DNA of 64,000 nucleotides from Faecalibacterium duncaniae (lineage in GTDB: Bacteria; Bacillota; Clostridia; Oscillospirales; Ruminococcaceae), in contig NZ_CP048437.1 in assembly GCF_010509575.1 (NCBI RefSeq), positions 496,001-560,000 of the forward strand. Reading direction: 5' to 3'. Below, piece after piece: positions 18,083-27,876 of this stretch; within the stretch, counting starts at the first letter, position 1, and every line of letters begins with the position of its first letter. Below the pieces are notes generated by a model. It saw only the letters and a list, made by a program, of their open reading frames with translations. It was not told where the DNA came from and did no database searches. Position numbers and translations under genes: made by a program.

Positions 18083-19440
18083 AGGATGTTCTGCGCCCGA
18101 TCCTGGAGCTTACCGTTGTGTTTCCCGGCCTGCTGCTCGCGTATTTTCCGGTGCGCTCCTATCTGAAGCAGTCTTCCGCAAAGCTTGCGGTATGGGAGGT
18201 GCCGCTGCTGTTCGGGCTTTGCCTTGGCGGCGGGCTGCTTTGCTATCATTTCGGTCTCTCGACCGCGTTCCCCTTGCTGCTCATAACGTTTGTGACAATT
18301 TTCCTGTATCTCAAAACGCTGCGGCTCTCTCTCTGGAAATCCGGGACCATCGCGCTGGCGGTCTGCGCGGTATTTGCGTGCCTGAATAGCTTGTCCCGCG
18401 CCGTTGGTACGGCGATAACGATCCGGCTGCAGCTGCCGCCGGACAAGCCGTGGTTCTGTTTTAGCGCCTGCATTTTTTATAACGTGATCTGCTGGCTGAT
18501 CACTGCCGCAGCCTATTATCCCGCCACCCACGCAGTACGCGCGATGGTGGAGGATGACAATTTTGCGCAGACGTGGTATGTGTTCTGGGTACTGCCGCTG
18601 GTGTTCATCCTGCTGAATCTTTTTATAACCCCGCGCTACCAGATAACGCTCCGTATAGGGCGGGTCTTGCAGGTCTACATCGTTATGAGCATCGCACTTT
18701 TGTTCCTGCTGTTCTTGTTCAATACAATTTTCCTGCTGATGGCAAACAGCCTTAACCGGAATGCGAGGTTGCAGCAGGAAAATCAGTTTCTTTCCATGCA
18801 GCAGCAGCGCTATGAAAGCCTGAAAGCCGCCATTGAAGAAGCCCGGCAGGCGCGGCACGATATGCGCCACCAGCTGAATCAGATCTCCGCACTGGCAGAA
18901 ACAGGAGATCTGGACGGCCTGAAAGCCTACCTTGCAAAAACTGCCGCCCGGATCCCGGATCTGGACATGAATTTCTGCGAAAACCGTGCGGCAGATAGTG
19001 TCGCAGGCTATTATTGCGCCCTTGCAAAGCGTGAGGGTGTTCCCTTTTGTGCCAAACTCGACTTACCACAGGTGCTTCCTGTGGACGAGATTGATCTGTG
19101 TCTGGTGCTGTCTAATCTTCTGGAAAACGCATTCGAAGCCAGCCTGCGCACCGCACCCGCCCGGCGCAAGATCGAGGTCACCGCGTATGTCCATGCCGAG
19201 CGGCTTCTTTTGGTCGAAGTGGAAAACGCATTTGACGGTGAAGTCAACGAAAAAAGCGGGCTCTTCCGCTCGTCCAAGCGAAAGGAAAACGGGATCGGCA
19301 TCCAGTCTGTCCAGCATATTGCAGAAAAGACCGGCGGTGCAAGCACATTTACCCATCAGAATGGCGTTTTCTCTGCCAAGGTCATGCTTTGTGGAGAAAA
19401 GCAGCCGCCAGAGACCGCAGACAGCACCACGGAGTTGTAG
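18079..19440 (+). CDS. GHKL sensor histidine kinase (AgrC/quorum-type)
   Basis: Encodes 453 residues from a TTG start at 18079 that overlaps the stop of the response regulator and has AAAGGGGG eight bases upstream. Six or seven hydrophobic segments occupy residues 1-220, then a coiled region, His260 in Ala-Arg-His-Asp-Met-Arg-His, and a GHKL ATPase domain (Asn-Leu-Leu-Glu-Asn-Ala-Phe-Glu-Ala, Gly-Ile-Gly-Ile-Gln-Ser-Val). The architecture is that of AgrC/ComD-like peptide sensors, though no pre-peptide gene was found next to it. Partner of the LytTR regulator. Confidence 0.9.
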   Translation: MKDVLRPILELTVVFPGLLLAYFPVRSYLKQSSAKLAVWEVPLLFGLCLGGGLLCYHFGLSTAFPLLLITFVTIFLYLKTLRLSLWKSGTIALAVCAVFACLNSLSRAVGTAITIRLQLPPDKPWFCFSACIFYNVICWLITAAAYYPATHAVRAMVEDDNFAQTWYVFWVLPLVFILLNLFITPRYQITLRIGRVLQVYIVMSIALLFLLFLFNTIFLLMANSLNRNARLQQENQFLSMQQQRYESLKAAIEEARQARHDMRHQLNQISALAETGDLDGLKAYLAKTAARIPDLDMNFCENRAADSVAGYYCALAKREGVPFCAKLDLPQVLPVDEIDLCLVLSNLLENAFEASLRTAPARRKIEVTAYVHAERLLLVEVENAFDGEVNEKSGLFRSSKRKENGIGIQSVQHIAEKTGGASTFTHQNGVFSAKVMLCGEKQPPETADSTTEL

Positions 19441-19441
19441 G

Positions 19442-19497
19442 GAAAGTGCGGAAAGTAATGCGGGAAGTGCGGAAAGTAATGCGGGAAGTGCGGAAAC
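19442..19497 (+). repeat. 21-bp tandem repeat after kinase gene
   Basis: GAAAGTAATGCGGGAAGTGCG occurs twice (19451-19471, 19472-19492) with partial copies on both sides. The run lies just after the kinase stop codon and is not part of a gene. Confidence 0.8.
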
Positions 19498-19588
19498 TTG
19501 CCATATAAAAAAGCAGAAACTTCTTTCCTCAAATGGCAACCTCCATGCTAAAAGTGGCAAGTGACATATACAAAATGCCATTATACAG

Positions 19589-19634
19589 AAATGCCCACTC
19601 CCCTGAGAACTTCTCAGACGAGTGGGCATTTTTC
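19589..19634 (+). terminator. terminator downstream of kinase gene
   Basis: AAATGCCCACTC and GAGTGGGCATTTTT form the stem, with an inner TGAGAA/TTCTCA pair. The stretch from 19635 to 19895 holds no recognisable gene. Confidence 0.8.
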
Positions 19635-19895
19635 TTCCCGTGTATCAAATTTGACTTTGCGGTCACTCAAACCGCCATCAAGTCATGGATCAAAAATCAT
19701 TATTTTTCATTTGTCCCAGAGTAAGTGCATGGTTTCTGCACTGTTTTTGCACTGTTTCAAGGGATGCAAGGGGCACTCTGACTTGCAAAATACGACAAAG
19801 GATGCAGAAATTACATAGTGAAAAATCACGATGCTTTGCACAAAAATAACGAAAGCTCGAAAGTTTCAAAATCAGAGTGTTCTGCCCGGTGGGCT

Positions 19896-19940
19896 CTTTT
19901 AATCAGAGGGCCAGGGAATCGAGTTCCCTCGAGCGCACCA
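19896..19940 (+). repeat. attachment-site fragment of tRNA-Lys (copy 2)
   Basis: Same 45-bp tRNA-Lys 3' end as 4823-4867 with one change in the T loop (ATCGAGT instead of TTCGAGT). The flanking 5' sequence cannot form a tRNA. The pair brackets the 15-kb restriction island and marks its right end. Confidence 0.85.
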
Positions 19941-20033
19941 AAGAAAATTTGTAATTAACCGTTAAAAGACCATAACAAAGCTGCACGGGGGAGCTTTGTT
20001 ATGGCAGAATGCGGAAAGCTGGATATAATCTCT

Positions 20034-20189
20034 GGGCACAAGGCTGTTTGCCTTTGCAGTTTCCACAATGCTGTAGATCACCGCGCTGGCCTTTGCACCG
20101 GCAGGCGTGTCGCTGAACAGCCAGTTCTTTCTGCCGACAGTAAAGGGACGTATCTGGTTTTCTGCACGATTGGAGGGCTGCTTCTCCAT
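20034..20189 (-). pseudogene. IS66-family transposase C-terminal remnant
   Basis: About 52 codons match the conserved end of IS66 transposases: Asn-Gln-Ile-Arg-Pro-Phe-Thr-Val-Gly-Arg-Lys-Asn-Trp-Leu-Phe-Ser, then Ala-Ser-Ala-Val-Ile-Tyr-Ser-Ile-Val-Glu-Thr-Ala-Lys-Ala-Asn. The rest of the transposase and the terminal repeats are missing. The reading frame runs on to 19962 in unrelated sequence. Confidence 0.85.
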
Positions 20190-20528
20190 GGAGTCCTCCT
20201 TGCTGTGTCTCTGCATTTTTCAGACTGCTTCAAAAATACATTTTTTATGGTACTATTTTCTCACTTTGGAGAGAGCGGGGAAAGACATGGTTTCATTAGG
20301 CGGTTCAGAACGGATTGCAGAGAAGCATCTTGTTAAAATTTTTTGAGGCACTTTTTTGTGCAATCACGATATTATCGTGAGCTTTTTCCTGTCGAAAAAG
20401 AGAAAATGATGTCTGAAATGATCTGGTTGTTGACAAATCGACAAAATAACCGGTATTATGAGCATATAGCATCCCCTTGGAGAAGTCGTTTCGTTAGATT
20501 GAAAATGCCGGTGACAGGAGAAGACTAT

Positions 20529-20963
20529 CATGAAACAGATGCTGAAATGTACGGCAACGATTTTTGCCAGCATCCTGGTTGCGCTTTGTCTGACGAGTTG
20601 TACGCCTGAAAAGGTTGTGGAAGTGGTTCGGGAAGTTGAGACGGTGCGCATTTGGATACCGTGTCAAACGAGTTGAGCCAAGAACTGGTGAAAAACGGCG
20701 ATACGAATGCCTATTAAGTTTCATATTTCAAAAACGTTGCGTATGAAAGTGAGTATTATGAATCGATAAAAAGACGGTTGATTCTGGAAGAAATTAACGA
20801 TCATGTGGTTCAGATAGAACCGCTTGAGCGTGAGTTTGAAAGTGCAAAAGTTCAGGTCGGATTTGCGAGCGTACAGATCGATGAAATGACCTATGGGATC
20901 ATTATATTCCAGATACCGACAGTAAGACCGGCAGAAGCAGAAACGGCCGGTATGTTTTCATAA
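20529..20963 (+). pseudogene. broken lipoprotein gene
   Basis: ATG 20529 opens a lipoprotein signal (Met-Lys-Gln-Met-Leu-Lys-Cys, hydrophobic core, Leu-Thr-Ser-Cys). About 40 codons in, near 20650, the frame shifts; the continuing frame reads Asp-Thr-Val-Ser-Asn-Glu-Leu-Ser, has one in-frame TAA at 20715-20717, and then continues to a stop at 20961-20963 (Glu-Ile-Asn-Asp-His-Val-Val-Gln-Ile-Glu-Pro-Leu). One frameshift and one nonsense codon make it inactive. Family not recognised. Confidence 0.6.
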
Positions 20964-20986
20964 TGATTTTTGCATTCTGACATAGA

Positions 20987-21029
20987 AAACGTCCCCGTGC
21001 AGTTTTGATATCCTGCACGGGGACGTTTT
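20987..21029. terminator. terminator between debris and GDPD gene
   Basis: AAACGTCCCCGTGCAG and CTGCACGGGGACGTTTT form a perfect stem with A/T tracts on both sides, so it works for the minus-strand operon ending at 21039. Confidence 0.85.
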
Positions 21030-21038
21030 GTGATCTTT

Positions 21039-21995
21039 TTATTTCCTCATTTCCGCATTCACCCATTCCCGCACGCGGTCAGGCCGGTTGGTGACGATGC
21101 AGTCAGGGCCAAGGGGCAGCAGGGAACGGACTGCGTCCTGGGTGTCCACGGTCCAGAACGCGGCCTGGATGCCCATGGCGTGGAGCTGGTTCACAAGCTC
21201 GGGGTTGGAATAGGCGGTGTGATACTCGCAGCTGACGATATCCACGGGGAAATCCAGCGTTTTGATGTAGGCAGCCACATCCGCCTGCTCCTCCAGATGG
21301 CCGATGACCTGCTCCACGGTCTCGCCGGGGAAGTTGGCACGGAGCATATCGACCTTGTCGGCCACCGTGCGGTAGATGAGATTGTTCCGCAGGTCGATGC
21401 AGTTTTCCTCGCTGAAGGGCTCGTCCATGCTGTTCACAAGACCCAGATCCTTCCACACCACCGGCGGAGGCAGCACCATGCTGAGGAAGGCGCCGTAGGT
21501 CAGCGCGCCTACCTTCAGCTCGGGCATCAGCTGCTTTGCCTGCCGCAGCTGAGAGTGGTGGAAGGAGATGAGGGTGAGCCGATCGGTGAGCCCGGCGGCG
21601 CGGACTGCATCCAGCACCCGGGGCACAAAGTCGGGGTCGTCCTCCAGTGGGCTTTTCAGTTCCAGCTGTACCTGGGTGCCCTCCATGCCGGCGCAGAGCT
21701 CCAGCGCTTCCTGCAGCGTGGCGATCCTCTCGTTGGCGTAGATGGCATCTTTCCAGCTGCCGAAATCCAGAGCCTTCAGCTCGCCCATGGTCAGGTCGTA
21801 GATCTGGCCGGAGATGTCGGTGTGCATGTCCACCATATAGTCGTGGTGGATGACCAGCTCGTTGTCGTAGGTCTTCTGTACATCCATTTCCACGCCGTCC
21901 GCGCCAATCTCCATCGCCTTGCGGAAGGCGACCAGCGTGTTCTCAGGGGCCAGATAGGATGCACCGCGGTGCGCAATGATTTGGGGTGTCGTCAT
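21039..21995 (-). CDS. glycerophosphodiester phosphodiesterase
   Basis: Encodes 318 residues. It hydrolyses glycerophosphodiesters to glycerol-3-phosphate and an alcohol. The GDPD motifs are clear: Ala-His-Arg-Gly-Ala (8-12), Pro-Glu-Asn-Thr, Glu-Met-Asp-Val (36-39), His-His-Asp, Leu-Glu-Leu-Lys and the final Ile-Val-Thr-Asn-Arg-Pro-Asp. No signal peptide, so cytoplasmic. It lies 32 bp behind the GH1 gene, in the same operon. The substrate may be a phosphodiester formed from host or membrane lipid; not determinable here. Confidence 0.9.
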   Translation of the reverse strand: MTTPQIIAHRGASYLAPENTLVAFRKAMEIGADGVEMDVQKTYDNELVIHHDYMVDMHTDISGQIYDLTMGELKALDFGSWKDAIYANERIATLQEALELCAGMEGTQVQLELKSPLEDDPDFVPRVLDAVRAAGLTDRLTLISFHHSQLRQAKQLMPELKVGALTYGAFLSMVLPPPVVWKDLGLVNSMDEPFSEENCIDLRNNLIYRTVADKVDMLRANFPGETVEQVIGHLEEQADVAAYIKTLDFPVDIVSCEYHTAYSNPELVNQLHAMGIQAAFWTVDTQDAVRSLLPLGPDCIVTNRPDRVREWVNAEMRK

Positions 21996-22027
21996 CTTGT
22001 GCTATGATTCCTTTCCTCACAGTTGGC

Positions 22028-23497
<1,470 letters not shown>

Positions 23498-23500
23498 TCA

Positions 23501-23528
23501 ATGATACCATGTTCTGAGCCGCTGTCAA
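23501..23528 (-). promoter_or_regulatory. promoter of GH1-GDPD operon
   Basis: On the minus strand TTGACA (23528-23523) and TATCAT (23506-23501) with a 16-bp spacer, 40 bp before the GH1 start. Confidence 0.75.
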
Positions 23529-23637
23529 CCGGGAAAGTACGACTTTAGCCGTCAATTCGACGAAAAATGTTGCTGATTTTTGACACTTTTCACGAAGAAA
23601 TCGAAAATTGCGAGCGATTTTCCTTGGAATCTGTTTC

Positions 23638-23666
23638 TTCCAAACGGACAGTAAGTGTGATAGACT
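23638..23666 (+). promoter_or_regulatory. possible purC promoter
   Basis: TTCCAA (23638-23643) and TAGACT (23661-23666), 17-bp spacer, 107 bp upstream of purC. The leader shows no purine-riboswitch core. Confidence 0.35.
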
Positions 23667-23772
23667 GAATAGGTAAACGGAAAACGGCTCACCCTGTCCT
23701 TCATTGCTTTGCAATGCCGGAGCGGGCGAGGACGTTGATGAAAGAGCTATCAGGAAAAATGGAGTGTTTGCT

Positions 23773-24642
23773 ATGACTGAATTCAAGCCCATCAAGGAAG
23801 GCAAAGTCCGCGAGATCTATGACAATGGCGACAGCCTCATTATGGTTGCCACCGATCGTATCTCTGCATTTGATGTGATCCTGAAAAATAAAGTGACCAA
23901 CAAGGGCAAGGTGCTGACCCAGATGAGCAGGTTCTGGTTCGACTACACCAGGGATGTTCTGCCCAACCACATGCTGAGCGTGGATACCGCCGATATGCCC
24001 GAGTTCTTCCGCACGCCTGCCTTTGAGGGCCGGAGCATGAAGTGCCGCAAGCTGACCATGCTGCCCATCGAGTGCATCGTGCGCGGCTACATCACCGGCA
24101 GCGGCTGGGCCAGCTACCAGCAGAACGGCACCGTCTGCGGCATCCGCCTGCCCGAGGGCCTGCAGGAATCCCAGCAGCTGCCCGAGCCCATCTACACTCC
24201 TTCCACCAAGGCTGAGATCGGCGACCACGATGAGAACATCAGCTACGAAAAGAGCATCGAGGTGCTGGAAAAGCAGTTCCCCGGCCACGGCGAGGACTAC
24301 GCCACCAAGCTGCGGGACTACACCATTGCCCTGTACAAGAAGTGCGCCGCGTATGCCCTGAGCCGCGGCATCATCATTGCCGACACCAAGTTCGAGTTTG
24401 GTCTGGATGAGAACGGCAACGTGGTGCTGGGCGATGAGATGCTCACCCCCGATTCCAGCCGCTTCTGGCCGCTGGAGGGCTATGAGGCCGGCCACGGTCA
24501 GCCCTCTTTCGATAAGCAGTTCGTCCGCAACTGGCTCAAGGCCAATCCCGACAGCAACTACGATCTGCCTCAGGATGTCATCGACAAGACCATTGCCAAG
24601 TACGAGGAAGCTTATGAGCTCCTGACTGGCAAGAAGCTGTAA
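23773..24642 (+). CDS. purC: SAICAR synthetase
   Basis: Encodes 289 residues from ATG 23773 (ATGGAG box nine bases upstream). It joins aspartate to CAIR in purine synthesis. Family motifs: Lys-Glu-Gly-Lys-Val-Arg-Glu-Ile-Tyr near the start, Thr-Asp-Arg-Ile-Ser-Ala-Phe-Asp, Glu-Cys-Ile-Val-Arg-Gly-Tyr and Asp-Glu-Met-Leu-Thr-Pro-Asp-Ser-Ser-Arg. It is the longer eukaryote/fungal-like PurC type (about 290 residues). It stands alone between terminators. Confidence 0.95.
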   Translation: MTEFKPIKEGKVREIYDNGDSLIMVATDRISAFDVILKNKVTNKGKVLTQMSRFWFDYTRDVLPNHMLSVDTADMPEFFRTPAFEGRSMKCRKLTMLPIECIVRGYITGSGWASYQQNGTVCGIRLPEGLQESQQLPEPIYTPSTKAEIGDHDENISYEKSIEVLEKQFPGHGEDYATKLRDYTIALYKKCAAYALSRGIIIADTKFEFGLDENGNVVLGDEMLTPDSSRFWPLEGYEAGHGQPSFDKQFVRNWLKANPDSNYDLPQDVIDKTIAKYEEAYELLTGKKL

Positions 24643-24660
24643 ACACTCTGATCTTCTTTC

Positions 24661-24696
24661 TCCCCTCTGCTGTATAACGGCAGGGGGGATTTTTAT
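24661..24696 (+). terminator. terminator of purC
   Basis: CCCCTCTGC and GCAGGGGGG form the stem, followed by ATTTTTAT. Confidence 0.75.
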
Positions 24697-24734
24697 ATCA
24701 GCAGACCTGCCTGGAGGGACGGCGGGGTGTTCTA

Positions 24735-24774
24735 CAAAAAAATCCCCCCGCCCATGAACAGATGGGGCGAGGGG
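24735..24774 (-). terminator. terminator of serC-serA operon
   Basis: Read on the minus strand, CCCCTCGCCCCATC pairs with GATGGGCGGGGGG-like arms and is followed by ATTTTTTT. Confidence 0.75.
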
Positions 24775-24794
24775 AAAGCTAAGGGTTGGCAGTG

Positions 24795-25955
24795 TTACAG
24801 GATGCGCACCCGGATGACAGCAGGGATGGCGGCCAGCTTCTCAGCCAGCCTGCCGTCCACGGCACCGGTCGCGTCCAGCATGGTGTAAGCCATGTTCTTT
24901 TTGCTTTTGTTCACCATGTTTTCAATGTTCAGGCCCGCTTCGGTGGTCAGGGCGGTGATCTGGCTGATCATGCCGGGCTCGTTCTTGTGGATGATGCAGA
25001 TGCGCTTGCCGCCTGCACGGGGCTGATGCACCTCGGGCATGTTCACCGAGTGGGTGATGTTGCCGTTCTTGAGGTAATCGCTGATCTCCTGCGCGGCCAT
25101 TGCGGCACAGTTGTCCTCGGCTTCCGGCGTGGAAGCACCCAGATGCGGGGTGCAGACGATGCCGGGCTTGCCCAGAATGGCCTCAGTGGGGAAGTCGGTC
25201 ATGTAGCCGGAGACCTTGCCCGTCTCCATGGCCTCCAGCAGGGCTGCGGTGTTCACCAGCTCACCGCGGGCGTAGTTCAGGATCTTCACGCCGTCCTTGC
25301 ACAGGGCCAGGGTCTGGGTGTTGATGGTATCCTTGGTGGTGGGCAGGTAAGGAACATGGAGGGTGATGTAGTCGCACAGAGGGAGCATGTCGTTCAGGTT
25401 CACGCAGTGGTGTACCTGGCTGGAAAGGTTCCAGGCGGCATCAATAGAGATGTAGGGGTCGTAGCCGTAGACCTCCATGCCCAGCTCAATGGCGCAGTTG
25501 GCCACCCGGGAACCGATGGCACCCAGACCGATGACACCCAGCGTCTTGCCCTTGATCTCGTTGCCCACAAACTTTTTCTTGCCCTTTTCCACGGTCTTGG
25601 CCATGGCGGGGTCGCCGGTCAGGCCCTGGCACCACTGGGCGGCGGCGGCCACATTGCGGCTGCCTGCGATCAGCATCCCAATGACCAGCTCAGCCACGGC
25701 GTTGGCGTTGGCACCGGGGGTATTGAACACCACGATGCCCTGCTCCGAGCAGCGATCCAGCGGGATATTGTTCACACCGGCACCAGCACGGGCAATGGCC
25801 AGCAGGTTGTCGTTGAAGGTGGTGTTCAGCAGGTCAGCGCTGCGCACCAGAATGCCATCGGGGACATCGGTGTCCACCGAAACATCAAACAGGTTCTTGT
25901 TCAGCTTTGCCAGGCCCACCGGGCTGATGGCGTTCAGGGTCTTGATCGTAAACAT
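24795..25955 (-). CDS. serA: D-3-phosphoglycerate dehydrogenase
   Basis: Encodes 386 residues. It oxidises 3-phosphoglycerate, the first step of serine synthesis. Rossmann motif Gly-Val-Ile-Gly-Leu-Gly-Ala-Ile-Gly-Ser, catalytic Arg in Tyr-Ala-Arg-Gly-Glu-Leu-Val-Asn, His in Thr-Pro-His-Leu-Gly-Ala-Ser, and a C-terminal ACT domain (about 318-386; Asn-Glu-Pro-Gly-Met-Ile) that usually senses serine. It lacks the long intervening domain of the Bacillus type. It lies 24 bp behind serC, in one operon. Confidence 0.95.
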   Translation of the reverse strand: MFTIKTLNAISPVGLAKLNKNLFDVSVDTDVPDGILVRSADLLNTTFNDNLLAIARAGAGVNNIPLDRCSEQGIVVFNTPGANANAVAELVIGMLIAGSRNVAAAAQWCQGLTGDPAMAKTVEKGKKKFVGNEIKGKTLGVIGLGAIGSRVANCAIELGMEVYGYDPYISIDAAWNLSSQVHHCVNLNDMLPLCDYITLHVPYLPTTKDTINTQTLALCKDGVKILNYARGELVNTAALLEAMETGKVSGYMTDFPTEAILGKPGIVCTPHLGASTPEAEDNCAAMAAQEISDYLKNGNITHSVNMPEVHQPRAGGKRICIIHKNEPGMISQITALTTEAGLNIENMVNKSKKNMAYTMLDATGAVDGRLAEKLAAIPAVIRVRIL

Positions 25956-25979
25956 ACTTTCCTATCTCCTATACACAAA

Positions 25980-27062
25980 TCAGGCATTTGCCTTGCGGAA
26001 TTTCTCCATGAAGTCCACCAGCTTCTCTACGCCTTCGGTGGGCATTGCATTATAAATGGAAGCGCGCATACCGCCCACCAGACGGTGGCCCTTCAGGTTG
26101 ACAAAACCGGCTTCGGCGGCTTCGGCGCAGAACTTCTTGTCCATGTCGGGGTCGGGGCTGGTAAAGGTGACATTCATCGTGCTGCGGTAGCGGTGCTCCA
26201 CAGGGTTGTGGAAGAACTCCTGACCGTCCAGATAATCGTACAGGATCTTGGCCTTGGCTTCGTTGATCTTCTGCATGTTTTCCAGACCGCCGATGTCGTT
26301 TTCCAGATACTTGAGCACCAAGCCGGTCATGTAGATGCACCAGCAGGGGGGCGTGTTGTACATGCTGTCCTTGGCCAGCAGGGTGGTGTAGTTCATCATG
26401 GTGGGCACGGTGTCGGCGGCGTGGCCCAGCAGGTCGTCCCGGACAATGGCAATGGCCATGCCGGCGGGGGCTACGTTCTTCTGCACGCCAAAGTAGATGC
26501 AGCCATACTTGCTCACGTCCACAGGTTTGGAGAGGATCATCGAGCTCATGTCCGCCACCAGCGGCACACCCTCCACCTGAGGTACCTCAACGTACTGGGT
26601 GCCGAAGATGGTGTTGTTCTGGCAGATGTGGATGTAGCTTGCGTCCTTGTCGTAGTCGATGGCGTTGACATCGGGGATGTAGGTGAAGTTCTTGTCCTTG
26701 CTGGAAGCAACGATCTTCACCTCGCCGAACTTGGCGGCCTCCTTGGCAGCCAGATTCGAAAAATTGCCGGTGACCAGATAATCAGCCTTGCCAGTGGTCA
26801 TAAAGTTCAGGGGCACCATGGCAAACTGCTGGGTGGCACCGCCCTGGAAGAAACCGACCTTGTAGTTGTCAGGGATGTTCATCACCCGGCGCAGGGTGGC
26901 TTCGGTTTCAGTGATGATGGCATCGAACCACTTGCTGCGGTGGCTCATCTCCATCACGCTCTGGCCGGAATCGCCGTATTCCAGCAGCTCTGCCTGTGCC
27001 TGACGGAGCACCTTTTCCGGTAACATGCTGGGGCCTGCGCTGAAGTTGTATACTCGTGCCAT
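25980..27062 (-). CDS. serC: phosphoserine aminotransferase
   Basis: Encodes 360 residues, ATG at 27062 behind a GGGAGAG box. It converts 3-phosphohydroxypyruvate and glutamate to phosphoserine. Motifs: Tyr-Asn-Phe-Ser-Ala-Gly-Pro-Ser-Met-Leu-Pro near the start, Gln-Gly-Gly-Ala-Thr, and the PLP lysine Lys195 in Phe-Gly-Val-Gln-Lys-Asn. Upstream and co-transcribed with serA. Confidence 0.95.
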   Translation of the reverse strand: MARVYNFSAGPSMLPEKVLRQAQAELLEYGDSGQSVMEMSHRSKWFDAIITETEATLRRVMNIPDNYKVGFFQGGATQQFAMVPLNFMTTGKADYLVTGNFSNLAAKEAAKFGEVKIVASSKDKNFTYIPDVNAIDYDKDASYIHICQNNTIFGTQYVEVPQVEGVPLVADMSSMILSKPVDVSKYGCIYFGVQKNVAPAGMAIAIVRDDLLGHAADTVPTMMNYTTLLAKDSMYNTPPCWCIYMTGLVLKYLENDIGGLENMQKINEAKAKILYDYLDGQEFFHNPVEHRYRSTMNVTFTSPDPDMDKKFCAEAAEAGFVNLKGHRLVGGMRASIYNAMPTEGVEKLVDFMEKFRKANA

Positions 27063-27131
27063 ATGGAACTCTCCCTTTCCTATCCGTACCGCCGCTCTCA
27101 TCTGCGGCAGGTGTGTGCTTGATTTGTCCGT

Positions 27132-27161
27132 AGTATACCGGTTCCGGGGGTGCAAAAACAA
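27132..27161 (-). promoter_or_regulatory. promoter of serC-serA
   Basis: On the minus strand TTGTTT (27161-27156) and TATACT (27137-27132), spacer 18 bp. Confidence 0.5.
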
Positions 27162-27248
27162 GAGCATCTTTGCACAAAGATGGGACTGCTCTGCCTGCCT
27201 TGAGCGCACAAAACACACAACTGTCCTTGGACAAAGAACACTTTTTAA

Positions 27249-27352
27249 GACAAATGTAAAAATATGCTGGTTTTACCGCATGGCTCCTCACTTTTACTGC
27301 TTGCCTGTTTGTGCCGGGTATGGTATAATCGTGTTGAAATAAGACAAATGTA
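27249..27352. promoter_or_regulatory. two BlaI/MecI-like operators and blaI promoter
   Basis: GACAAATGTA occurs at 27249-27258 and 27343-27352, each inside a longer AAGACAAATGTAAAA repeat; its ACA-N2-TGT core is the BlaI/CopY operator pattern. TTGCCT (27301-27306) and TATAAT (27324-27329), 17 bp apart, form the promoter of the repressor gene. The right operator lies 13 bp past the -10, the left one faces the serC promoter. Confidence 0.7.
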
Positions 27353-27378
27353 AAAGCAAAAAATCGGAGGTGAAACCG

Positions 27379-27801
27379 GTGTATGGACTTTCAGACAGAC
27401 TGAAACCACTCTCTGCCGCCGAGGAGCAGGTGCTGCTGGCGGTCTGGGACTGCCCCGCCCCGGCCACCCGGCGGGACATCAGCGAAAAGCTGACCGCCAC
27501 CGGCTGGGCTCCGGCCACGGTGCTCAACTTTTTGTACCGTCTGGAGGAAAAGGGCTGGGTCAAGGGCGGCAAGGCGGGGAGCCAGAACACCTATCTGCCC
27601 ACGGTCACCCGCCGGGCCTATTGCGTTGCGGCCATGCGCCAGCGGATGGACACCCTGTTCGGCGGCAGCCTGCCCGAAGCGGTCCGCGCCCTTGCCAGCG
27701 AGAGCGGCGCTTCCCCAAGCCAGCTGGAACGGGCCATCCGGGTGCTGGAGGAGCAGCATCAAGAGGCAGAAGAATATGACCTGTACGATCCCTATGGGTA
27801 A
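27379..27801 (+). CDS. BlaI/MecI-family repressor
   Basis: Encodes 140 residues from GTG 27379, eight bases after CGGAGG. A winged helix covers residues 8-80 (Ala-Glu-Glu-Gln-Val-Leu-Leu-Ala-Val-Trp, then Thr-Val-Leu-Asn-Phe-Leu-Tyr-Arg-Leu-Glu-Glu-Lys-Gly-Trp-Val), followed by a dimerisation helix region. BlaI proteins usually pair with a BlaR1 protease; none is nearby, so its signal is unknown. Two matching operator sequences flank its promoter, so autoregulation is likely. Confidence 0.88.
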   Translation: MYGLSDRLKPLSAAEEQVLLAVWDCPAPATRRDISEKLTATGWAPATVLNFLYRLEEKGWVKGGKAGSQNTYLPTVTRRAYCVAAMRQRMDTLFGGSLPEAVRALASESGASPSQLERAIRVLEEQHQEAEEYDLYDPYG

Positions 27802-27810
27802 CGGAAAAAC

Positions 27811-27839
27811 GAAAAAGCTCCCATCACGGGAGCTTTTTC
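27811..27839 (+). terminator. terminator of BlaI-like gene
   Basis: GAAAAAGCTCCC-ATCAC-GGGAGCTTTTTC is a perfect hairpin with T run. Confidence 0.9.
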
Positions 27840-27840
27840 G

Positions 27841-27869
27841 TTGCATTCGGTCGAGAGATGTGTTAAAAT
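27841..27869 (+). promoter_or_regulatory. promoter of small peptide mRNA
   Basis: TTGCAT (27841-27846) and TAAAAT (27864-27869), spacer 17 bp. Transcription would begin near 27876, at the CGAAAAGGTACTGC motif. Confidence 0.7.
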
Positions 27870-27876
27870 TAAATGC

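Noticed and set aside
24786..27023. Long antisense open frame (745 codons) opposite serA and serC
   Set aside because: It is a shadow of two GC-rich conserved genes; no ribosome site or recognisable domain, and the opposite strand has full families with catalytic residues.
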